From Alphaproteobacteria bacterium (GTDB lineage: Bacteria; Pseudomonadota; Alphaproteobacteria; UBA8366), in the NCBI GenBank assembly GCA_030743445.1, contig JASLSL010000027.1:1-7346 (forward strand): a DNA stretch of 7,346 bases, read 5' to 3'. The notes beneath the pieces were generated by a model, which was not told the origin of the DNA, did not search any database, and saw nothing but the letters and a program-made list of their open reading frames with translations. The translations under genes and the position numbers were made by a program. The stretch's first letter is position 1. The number at the start of each line of letters is the position of its first letter. Of this stretch, positions 1-5,299 are shown piece after piece.

Positions 1-1
1 G

Positions 2-415
2 GTACTGGCGATCTTCCCGATCGCGGAATCCACGTCGGAGACGTGGGCCAGCGCCACCGGCACGCCCGAGGCCTGCCGGCGCGCCATCAAGGCGGCGAAG
101 CTTGCGACTGAGCGCATCGCGTCGACCAACGAAAACCATCCCGATCTTCCACCCATGAAATTCGGGATCGGCCTTCACCTGGGGTATGTCACCTACGGCA
201 ACATCGGCATCCCCGAGCGCCTGGAGTTCACGGTTATCGGGTCGGCGGCCAACGAGGCAGCTCGGATCGAGAGCATGACCAAGGAACTGAGCAAGACGGT
301 ACTGGTATCGCCCACCTTCGCCGACAACTATCCGGGCAAGCTCGTGTCCGAGGGCCTTTATCCGCTCAAGGGCCTGGAGGGCGAGCACGAGTTGTTCACC
401 CTGCCCGAGGATTGA
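2..415 (+). CDS. Class III adenylate/guanylate cyclase, C-terminal part (5' truncated by window edge)
   Basis: The frame is open from the left edge to a TGA at 413-415, so 137 residues of the C-terminus are visible. Class III nucleotidyl cyclases make cAMP (or cGMP) from ATP (or GTP) through a dimeric two-metal active site. The visible start VLAIFP fits the strand right after the family's GDG metal-binding turn, whose Asp would lie just outside the window. Next come the GIGLHLGYVTYGNIG strand-loop and FTVIGSAANEAARIE, which carries the transition-state Asn and Arg (NxxxR). The residue that is Asp in class IIIa enzymes (GDxVNxAAR) is Ser here, closer to the Thr/Ser of class IIIb enzymes. The protein ends about 60 residues later without a further domain, so any sensor or membrane part must be N-terminal. 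The internal ATG at 155 lies mid-domain and is not the start. ATP versus GTP preference cannot be settled from this part. Confidence 0.9.
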   Translation, partial: VLAIFPIAESTSETWASATGTPEACRRAIKAAKLATERIASTNENHPDLPPMKFGIGLHLGYVTYGNIGIPERLEFTVIGSAANEAARIESMTKELSKTVLVSPTFADNYPGKLVSEGLYPLKGLEGEHELFTLPED

Positions 416-417
416 TC

Positions 418-438
418 GCAACCTGTTCGGCCGGTTGC
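418..438 (+). terminator. Possible terminator hairpin after the cyclase gene
   Basis: GCAACC (418-423) pairs perfectly with GGTTGC (433-438) around a 9-nt loop, starting three bases after the cyclase stop codon and followed by TGTTG. The position suits an intrinsic terminator. The stem is only 6 bp and there is no true T-run, so this is a weak call. Confidence 0.25.
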
Positions 439-497
439 TGTTGGGCAGGACTGTGACGGCTGTAGCCATCAAATTGCAAAGGTAGGATCGGAATATC

Positions 498-525
498 CGC
501 TAAGGGTTAGGACCGGACCTTAGCG
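498..525. terminator. Inverted repeat between convergent genes, possible bidirectional terminator
   Basis: CGCTAAGG (498-505) and CCTTAGCG (518-525) form a perfect 8-bp stem with a 12-nt loop, midway between the convergent cyclase and flavoprotein genes. A shared terminator would be expected here. Neither side carries a T-tract, so it could instead be an operator-like palindrome or simply structured spacer. Confidence 0.3.
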
Positions 526-536
526 CCCGCCTATAA

Positions 537-567
537 TTGGTCCGCTCCACCCCATAGAGCCGACCAA
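537..567 (-). terminator. Probable terminator of the split-barrel flavoprotein gene
   Basis: TTGGTC-C-GCTC (537-547) pairs with GAGC-C-GACCAA (557-567), giving 10 pairs around one C/C mismatch and a 9-nt loop. Read on the minus strand it begins 2 nt after the flavoprotein's TAA (570-572) and is followed by TTAT. The position directly after the stop supports an intrinsic terminator; the short T-rich tail keeps this moderate. Confidence 0.45.
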
Positions 568-569
568 AT

Positions 570-1040
570 TTAGTCCTTCGGAAGCGCTAAATCTTCGGGC
601 AGAAGTTGGCCACGAAGATCCTCCGTCCGCTCGATGCGGATTAGGACCGCGAAGCCCTTCTTATCGGGGTCGGCGTCGCGCTCCTGCTGCACCATGTTGT
701 TCCAGACTTGTTCGTAGGCATCGCCCTCGGGGTGAAGTTCAGCGGTGCCGTAAAAGCGCGCTATGCCGCCGGCGGGCAGTAATCCGTTGCCGCCACGGGC
801 AACGGCGCTAAGCGCCGAATTGCGAAAATAGACCATCAATTTGACGCCATCTTTGAGAGCTTCGCTCGAAGCGCGACCTCCACGGTCCCATACCGCGAGC
901 GTTTCGCCGTCGAAAACCTGTGTGCTTCCCCTGGGACTGATGTTGGCGAAGCCGTCCTCCATCACAGTCCCCAAGAGGCAAACGTTCTCGGGAAACGCGG
1001 TATTGATGTAATCGTGTAATGCTTCAGGAATCTTGCTCAT
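570..1040 (-). CDS. Pyridoxamine 5'-phosphate oxidase-like (FMN-binding split barrel) protein
   Basis: A complete 156-residue protein resembling the small PPOX-like split-barrel family, whose members bind FMN or related cofactors as cytoplasmic homodimers. The central block runs ISPRGST (about 34-40), then a Thr-Leu-Ala strand with WDRGGR (about 51-56), a Ser-rich turn (ASSEAL) and the strand VKLMVYFRN (about 66-74). A later GIARFYGTAEL strand (about 92-102) completes the barrel pattern. The length is usual for single-domain members. True PdxH enzymes are longer and have a C-terminal RxxP-type dimer segment that is absent here, so vitamin B6 synthesis is not implied and the substrate is unknown. 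The start is the ATG at 1038-1040; only a weak AGG-like sequence precedes it. The gene stands alone, convergent with the cyclase, and has a hairpin right after its stop. Confidence 0.85.
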   Translation of the reverse strand: MSKIPEALHDYINTAFPENVCLLGTVMEDGFANISPRGSTQVFDGETLAVWDRGGRASSEALKDGVKLMVYFRNSALSAVARGGNGLLPAGGIARFYGTAELHPEGDAYEQVWNNMVQQERDADPDKKGFAVLIRIERTEDLRGQLLPEDLALPKD

Positions 1041-1101
1041 TCAATTGCCTATTCGGTTGGAGTTAAGCCACGTCCAATCATTCGTGACCCTGTCGGCGTT
1101 A

Positions 1102-1242
1102 CGGTTCTGTTACTCGATCCCTTCCGAGCGCCGCCTTCGCCAGAAGGTCGAACTCAACCTTGCCCTTCGCTGGTTTTGCCAGCGTAGTCTTGAAGTCAAG
1201 ATTCCGAACTCCTCGACCTTCCGAGTCAACCGGCATGGCCGA
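1102..1242 (+). pseudogene. Transposase fragment, DUF772-type (IS5/IS1182-like), remnant
   Basis: Within an open frame at 1033-1290, about 47 residues match my memory of the DUF772 N-terminal region of IS5/IS1182-type transposases. Visible landmarks are CYSI-SERRL, LNLALRWFC, a Pro-x-Ser-Ser-Thr-Phe turn and a final NRHGR. In family members this block is normally preceded by a longer N-terminus and followed by several hundred residues including the DDE catalytic core, none of which is present. The similarity stops at NRHGR and the frame ends at 1290. Several usually conserved positions look altered (for example SFRVNRHGR-type drift from SKNRHGR), as expected for a decayed relic. It marks an old insertion or deletion between the flavoprotein gene and the lipid A operon. 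The frame's own ATG at 1033 overlaps the flavoprotein start and is not meaningful. Confidence 0.75.
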
Positions 1243-1322
1243 TCACCGGAATTTTTCCCCGCGACCGTATACGGGGCACACTCGGTTTAGCTATGCGGCG
1301 GATAAATTTCGTTTGGGCATTT

Positions 1323-1350
1323 ATGTCCGCTCCTGACCCTAAGCGGACAT
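1323..1350. repeat. Perfect 9-bp palindrome, possible dispersed repeat or operon terminator
   Basis: ATGTCCGCT (1323-1331) and AGCGGACAT (1342-1350) are exact reverse complements around a 10-nt loop. It lies about 52 bp beyond the stop of the last operon gene, so it could end that transcript, although no T-tract follows on either strand. From memory, similar TGTCCGCT...AGCGGACA palindromes recur in alphaproteobacterial intergenic regions and give rise to spurious short peptides of the MSAxxPKRTF kind, as seen here in one frame. A dispersed repeat is therefore the alternative reading, not proven from one copy. Confidence 0.45.
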
Positions 1351-1402
1351 TTCCCGTTTCAGGAACAATTTCTTGCCACCAGAATCCGGGAGGTAGGAAT
1401 TT

Positions 1403-2311
1403 TCACTCGTTGGGCCAGCGTCGGTGGATCCAGAACCATTGTTCCGGGTTGTCGTGGATCCAGCCTTCGATCAGCGCGGTCATCTCGATCAGCAGGGTCC
1501 GTACGTCGGCCTCGCGGTCGCCGGTATCGGGCAGATCCATCGGCGGGTAGATGACGATGCGGAAGCGCACGCCCGGCAGCCGCACGATCCGGACCGGCAC
1601 CACCGGCGCCTTGAACTTGAGCGCCAGGTCGGCCGGCGCCTTCGCGGTCCAGGCGTCGCGGCCGAAGAACGGTACCGGGATGCCTTCGTTCATCTTCTGG
1701 TCGATCAAGAGGGCGAGGTGACCGCCGTCCCGCATGTGACGCACCGCGAGGCCGGCGCCCTCGCGGCCCTTCGGCATAAGCTCGCCGCCAATGCAGTTGC
1801 GCATCTTGAAGAACAGCTTGTTCATGTAGGGATTGTCGGCCTTGCGGTAGATCTGCCCGAGCGGCAGGCCGAGTTGGGCCGAGGCGAGGCCGGCGAGCTC
1901 CCAATTTCCGAGATGGCCCGAGAACAAGAGTCCCGGCTCGCCGTCGTCGCGCAGCCGCTCGATGTGCTCGACGCCGGTGAACTCGACCCGGCCTTCGGAA
2001 TCGAGCGTGTCGATCCGGTCGAGTTGGGCGAACTCGCCCGCCCCGCGCCCGAGATTGTCCCACATGCCGCGGACGATCTGGTCGATCTCCGCCGGCGATT
2101 TCTCGGGGAAGGCGCGCTCGAGGTTCTTGCGCGCGGTCCGGTCGACCCGCATGCGGCTGCCGATGGTGCGAAACAGATATCCGCCCGCCGCCGAGGCCCA
2201 TTCGATCGGCACCGCCCGGGCGACCCAATAGGCGGCGAGGATGATCCCCGCCTGCAGCGGGTACATCACCCAGCGCATGAAGCTCCGTGCGATCGGTCCG
2301 CGCTTAGCCAT
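1403..2311 (-). CDS. Lipid A biosynthesis acyltransferase, LpxL/HtrB type
   Basis: A 302-residue member of the LpxL/LpxM (HtrB) lysophospholipid acyltransferase family. These inner-membrane enzymes transfer an acyl chain from acyl-ACP onto a hydroxyacyl chain of Kdo-lipid A to make the secondary acyl group. A hydrophobic N-terminal segment (about 17-34) fits membrane anchoring. The catalytic HX4E motif is GHLGNWE, with His133 and Glu138. Further family landmarks are the YRKADNP block (about 155-161), LLIDQKMNEG (about 201-210), the PFFGR segment (214-218) and the C-terminal WFWIHRRWP (292-300). Length is normal. The ATG start overlaps the end of lpxK by 8 bp, implying translational coupling; it is the last gene of the operon. 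Which chain it adds (laurate, myristate or a very long chain as for LpxXL) cannot be read from the sequence, so I give no symbol. Confidence 0.92.
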   Translation of the reverse strand: MAKRGPIARSFMRWVMYPLQAGIILAAYWVARAVPIEWASAAGGYLFRTIGSRMRVDRTARKNLERAFPEKSPAEIDQIVRGMWDNLGRGAGEFAQLDRIDTLDSEGRVEFTGVEHIERLRDDGEPGLLFSGHLGNWELAGLASAQLGLPLGQIYRKADNPYMNKLFFKMRNCIGGELMPKGREGAGLAVRHMRDGGHLALLIDQKMNEGIPVPFFGRDAWTAKAPADLALKFKAPVVPVRIVRLPGVRFRIVIYPPMDLPDTGDREADVRTLLIEMTALIEGWIHDNPEQWFWIHRRWPNE

Positions 2312-3293
2312 CCAGCCCGACCCGCTGCCGCATCACCGGCGCCAGAACCCGTTCGAGCGCCGCTTCGTCGCGCCATTCGAGCCGGACGTCGAGGACCTCG
2401 ATCGCCGAGCCGAAGCCCGAGGGCAAGCGCGCCGCGTCCTTTGCCGTCGTCACCGGCACGGCATTGGCGTGGCGGGCTTCCTCGATGATCCGGCCGATCT
2501 CGTTCTCGCGGTAGGGATAGTGATCGGGATAGGCGTGGGTCGAGATGATCCGGCAGCCCATTGTGCGCAGCATCGAGAAGAACTTCTCCGGCCGCCCGAT
2601 CCCGGCGAAGGCGACGACCGCGTGGCGGGTCAGCGGATGATCGTCCTCGACCGGGCGCAGCTCGGCATGCAGCACCGCGAGGTCGCTCGGCAGACCGGCC
2701 TCGACGCCGGCGCCATCGGGGCCGACCAGCACCACCGCGTCGGCGCGCTTCAGACCGTCCGCCACCGGTTCGCGCAGCGGGCCCGCCGGAATGACGAGGC
2801 CGTTGCCGAAGCCGTACTCGCCGTCGATCACGACCAGCGACAAATCCTTGTAGAGGGTCGGGTTCTGGAACCCATCGTCCATGACGACCACGTCCGCGCC
2901 GGCCATCGCCGCGGCCTCCGCACCCCCGGCGCGGTCCCGGGCGACCCAGGTCGGCGCGCTCTCGGCCAGGAGCAGCGGTTCGTCGCCGACATCCGCCGCG
3001 CCGTGGCGCTTCGGCTCGACCAGGAGCGGTCCCGCCGTCCGGCCGCCGTAGCCGCGGGTTAGAAAATGAACCTGGCGCCCATGTTCGGCGAACCACGCTT
3101 GAAGGGCTCGCGCCACCGGTGTCTTGCCCGCACCCCCGGCGACCAGATTGCCGACGCAGACGATCGGGATCAGTACCCGCGCCGGCCTCGTCGCCCGCCG
3201 GCGCAAACGTCCGCCGGCCGCGTAGACCGCGCCGAACGGCGCCAACAGATGCGCGAGGCCGCTCGGCCGGTGCCAGAAGCTAGGCGCCTTCAC
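2304..3293 (-). CDS. lpxK: Tetraacyldisaccharide 4'-kinase
   Basis: LpxK phosphorylates the 4' position of tetraacyldisaccharide 1-phosphate with ATP to make lipid IVA, at the cytoplasmic face of the inner membrane. From the chosen GTG start (3291-3293) the protein is 329 residues, the usual length. Visible motifs are an N-terminal amphipathic stretch (KAPSFWHRPSG), the Walker A variant VGNLVAGGAGKTP (about 47-59, Lys57), the TRGYGG turn (about 79-84), VVVMDDGFQN (about 136-144, the DDGFQ block), AFAGIGRPEKF (about 228-238), YPDHYPY (about 255-261) and TTAKD (282-286). The frame stays open upstream to an ATG at 3416, but that part lies inside waaA in another frame and reads as Arg-rich shadow. 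The GTG has an AAGGA 7 nt upstream and gives the expected MKAP-type N-terminus. It overlaps waaA by 14 bp and the LpxL-like gene by 8 bp. Confidence 0.94.
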   Translation of the reverse strand: MKAPSFWHRPSGLAHLLAPFGAVYAAGGRLRRRATRPARVLIPIVCVGNLVAGGAGKTPVARALQAWFAEHGRQVHFLTRGYGGRTAGPLLVEPKRHGAADVGDEPLLLAESAPTWVARDRAGGAEAAAMAGADVVVMDDGFQNPTLYKDLSLVVIDGEYGFGNGLVIPAGPLREPVADGLKRADAVVLVGPDGAGVEAGLPSDLAVLHAELRPVEDDHPLTRHAVVAFAGIGRPEKFFSMLRTMGCRIISTHAYPDHYPYRENEIGRIIEEARHANAVPVTTAKDAARLPSGFGSAIEVLDVRLEWRDEAALERVLAPVMRQRVGLDG

Positions 3294-4575
3294 CGCCGCT
3301 TCCTTGCCCGATCGCGTCGAGGAACGGTGCCAGCTCGCCATGAACCCTGTAGACGACGCTACGATTGGCCTCGGCCACCGCCGTGGCCGCGGAAATCTGC
3401 GCCTCGCGCGCGCCACCGTCGTCCATCAGCCGCGCCACCGCATCGGCCAAAGCCGCCGCGCCGCCGATCTGAATGGCGCCGCCCGCCGCGTGCAGCTCGT
3501 CCGCAACCGACTGGAAGTTCGCCATGTCGGGTCCATGCACGACCGCGCAGTCGAGCTGCGCCGCTTCGAGCGGATTGTGGCCGCCGTGGTTGGCAGTGCT
3601 GCCGCCGATGAAGGCGATGTCGGCAAGGCGGTAGAACAGGCCAAGCTCGCCCAAGGTATCGGCGAGATAAATGTCGCAGTCGGACGCCGGCAACTCCCCG
3701 AGTTCGCGGCGGCACGGTTTGAGGCCGCTTGCCGACAAAAATTGCATCACCTCGGCGCCGCGCGAGGGATGTCGCGGTACGATCAGTGTGAGCAGGTCCG
3801 GAAATCTCGCGGCGAGTCGATCGTGGACATCCGCCACCATGGCCTCCTCGCCCGGATGGGTGCTGGCGGCGAGCCATATCGGCCGGTCGCCGATCGCGGC
3901 CCGAAGCGGCCGCAGATCGTCCTCGCCGCCCGGCAACGGAGCGGCGGAAAACTTGAGGTTGCCGACGCATTTCACTCGGTCCGCACCGAGCGTGCGCAGA
4001 CGTTCGGCCTGCTCCTCGGTCTGCGCCAGGCAGAGCGAGAACCCACGGATCAACCGGCGGGCGAATCCGGACACGTGCTGCCAGCGATTGTAGGACCGGG
4101 ACGACATCCGACCGTTCACCAAGACCGCCGGCAGGCCGCGATTGACGGTCTCGCTGAGCAGGTTCGGCCAAAGATCCGATTCCATCCAAAGCGACAGGTC
4201 GGGCCGCCAGTAGTCGAGGAATCGGCGTACCCAGCCCAGGCGGTCAACGGGAACGAACTGATGAAAACTACGTGGCGGTAGACGGTCCGCCAAAAGCTCG
4301 GCCGAGGTGACCGTGCCGGTGGTGACCAGCACGTGGAGTCCCGCGTGCGACTCCAGGATTCGCCGGATCAGGGCGAGCGCCGACTGCGCCTCGCCGACGC
4401 TCGCCGCGTGCAGCCATACGAGCGGACCGTCCGGTCGTTCGCGCGACGCGACGCCGCGGCGCTCGGTCAGCCGGTTCGGGTCTTCCTTGCCGCGGGCCAG
4501 CCGCCGGTTGAGATAAAAGTCGACGAAGGGTGCCGCGACTGCGGTCAATCCGCGATAGAGGGCGAGCGTCGCCAT
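3280..4575 (-). CDS. waaA: 3-deoxy-D-manno-octulosonic acid (Kdo) transferase
   Basis: WaaA (KdtA, family GT30) transfers Kdo from CMP-Kdo to lipid IVA at the inner membrane. From the ATG at 4573-4575 the protein is 431 residues, close to the typical size of about 425. It starts with a hydrophobic anchor segment (ATLALYRGLTAVAAPF). The N-terminal domain has HAASVGEAQSA with the presumed catalytic Glu62, then TTGT (about 85-88) and WMESDLWPN (about 130-138). The C-terminal CMP-Kdo-binding domain shows VGNLKF (about 205-210), ASTHPGEE (237-244), PRHPSR (267-272) and the GGHNPLEAA block (331-339). The frame extends 22 codons upstream to an ATG at 4641, but that extension overlaps the preceding gene by 59 bp and lacks family-like sequence. 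With the chosen start a 7-bp gap remains. Mono- versus bifunctionality (number of Kdo units added) cannot be told by eye. Confidence 0.94.
   Translation of the reverse strand: MATLALYRGLTAVAAPFVDFYLNRRLARGKEDPNRLTERRGVASRERPDGPLVWLHAASVGEAQSALALIRRILESHAGLHVLVTTGTVTSAELLADRLPPRSFHQFVPVDRLGWVRRFLDYWRPDLSLWMESDLWPNLLSETVNRGLPAVLVNGRMSSRSYNRWQHVSGFARRLIRGFSLCLAQTEEQAERLRTLGADRVKCVGNLKFSAAPLPGGEDDLRPLRAAIGDRPIWLAASTHPGEEAMVADVHDRLAARFPDLLTLIVPRHPSRGAEVMQFLSASGLKPCRRELGELPASDCDIYLADTLGELGLFYRLADIAFIGGSTANHGGHNPLEAAQLDCAVVHGPDMANFQSVADELHAAGGAIQIGGAAALADAVARLMDDGGAREAQISAATAVAEANRSVVYRVHGELAPFLDAIGQGSGGEGA
3301..3305 (-). promoter_or_regulatory. Ribosome binding site deciding the GTG start of lpxK
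   Basis: On the minus strand AAGGA lies 7 nt before the GTG at 3291-3293, within the last codons of waaA. It is the best Shine-Dalgarno match near any candidate lpxK start and supports initiation there rather than at the upstream ATG (3414-3416). Confidence 0.6.
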
Positions 4576-4582
4576 AGCGCCG

Positions 4583-5296
4583 CTACCGCGCGCTTGCGCC
4601 GACCGGCGCCGGTTCGGTGAACGGCCAGCCCATGGTTTCATCGGCGCGGTTGGTCAACTCGGTCAGGACCCGTTCGACCTCGATGCGCTTCGCCTCTATC
4701 GTCGCCTCGTCGGTGTCTTCGGGCGCCGCGATCGGCGGTCCCCACACGATGACGCCGCGACCGAACGGCAGGGGGAAAAGGAACCGGTCCCAGCTCGAGA
4801 GCAGGCGCCGGCGGGAGGCCGAGTAGCTCATCGGCAGGATCGGCACTCGGCCGACCTTGGCGAGCGAGACGACACCGTCGCTTACCCGCATCCTCGGGCC
4901 CCGCGGGCCATCCGGTGTGATGCAGACGATCGATCCCTGCCGCAACAAACGGACCAGGCCGACGAAGGCGGCGGCACCGCCCTTCTTGGTCGATCCGAAG
5001 ACGATCTTGGCCCCGAACCGCTGCAGCATGCGGGACAGCAACCGCCCGTCGCGATGGCCCGAGATCAACACATGCACCTTGTCGACGTGCTTCCAGGCAT
5101 GGGCCGTCATCAACAGCCTGCCGTGCCAGAACGCGATGATGAAAGGCTTTCCTTCATCGTAAAGCCTGTCGGGATACTCTTCGCCGATGATCTCCCAGCT
5201 TCCGGTCAGGTGGACCAGGCGAACATATTGCGCCGCGATCCAGGACAACACGATCTGGACCGCCGCGTTGCGCAATATCGACTTCACTAGCGGCAT
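4583..5296 (-). CDS. DUF374-type lysophospholipid acyltransferase family protein
   Basis: A 237-residue protein of the DUF374 branch of the LPLAT acyltransferase superfamily, probably membrane-associated through its hydrophobic N-terminus (about 11-30). Landmarks are FWHGRLLM (about 56-63), LISGHRDGRLLS (about 78-89), a Gly-Ser-Lys-Lys-Gly-Gly turn (about 101-107), ITPDGPRGPR (126-135) and VPILPMSYSA (about 151-160). The usual superfamily motif HX4D/E is not met: five residues after His58 there is Met63, not an acid. HRD at 81-83 may matter instead, and my recollection is that WHGR plus HRDG is typical of DUF374. The protein is wedged between msbA and waaA (gaps of 3 and 7 bp), which suggests a role in lipid A or LPS acylation. 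The acyl donor and acceptor are unknown, so no symbol is given. Confidence 0.85.
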   Translation of the reverse strand: MPLVKSILRNAAVQIVLSWIAAQYVRLVHLTGSWEIIGEEYPDRLYDEGKPFIIAFWHGRLLMTAHAWKHVDKVHVLISGHRDGRLLSRMLQRFGAKIVFGSTKKGGAAAFVGLVRLLRQGSIVCITPDGPRGPRMRVSDGVVSLAKVGRVPILPMSYSASRRRLLSSWDRFLFPLPFGRGVIVWGPPIAAPEDTDEATIEAKRIEVERVLTELTNRADETMGWPFTEPAPVGASAR

Positions 5297-5299
5297 GGC

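Larger units (their letters stand above)
1041..1402. other. Gene-free scarred region between the flavoprotein and the lipid A operon
   Basis: These 362 bases hold no intact gene. They contain a transposase fragment on the plus strand (about 1102-1242) and a perfect palindrome (1323-1350). The region is visibly less GC-rich than the operon beside it. It must also hold the flavoprotein promoter (near 1041-1110, minus strand), but I see no convincing -35/-10 pair there. The open frame at 1293-1550 on the plus strand runs into the lpxL-like gene in antisense and is not a credible gene. Confidence 0.6.

Noticed and set aside
1293..1550. 85-codon plus-strand frame beginning MRRINFVWAFMSAPDPKRTF
   Set aside because: It runs through the palindrome and into the 3' end of the LpxL-like gene in antisense. 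Its peptide resembles spurious products of the palindromic repeat rather than a protein.
1424..2488. 354-codon plus-strand open frame
   Set aside because: It lies antisense to the LpxL-like gene and lpxK, has low-complexity Arg/Ala/Pro/His-rich composition and no recognisable motif; it is a GC-bias shadow.
3294..3416. N-terminal extension of lpxK to the ATG at 3414-3416
   Set aside because: It would overlap waaA by 137 bp, the added 41 residues are Arg-rich and unlike LpxK N-termini, and the GTG at 3291-3293 has a proper ribosome site.
3304..4281. 325-codon plus-strand open frame antisense to waaA
   Set aside because: waaA is well supported by motifs over the same bases, and the antisense product shows no recognisable features.
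4576..4641. N-terminal extension of waaA to the ATG at 4641
   Set aside because: The extra 22 residues are Arg-rich, overlap the DUF374 gene and precede a normal WaaA membrane-anchor start at 4575.
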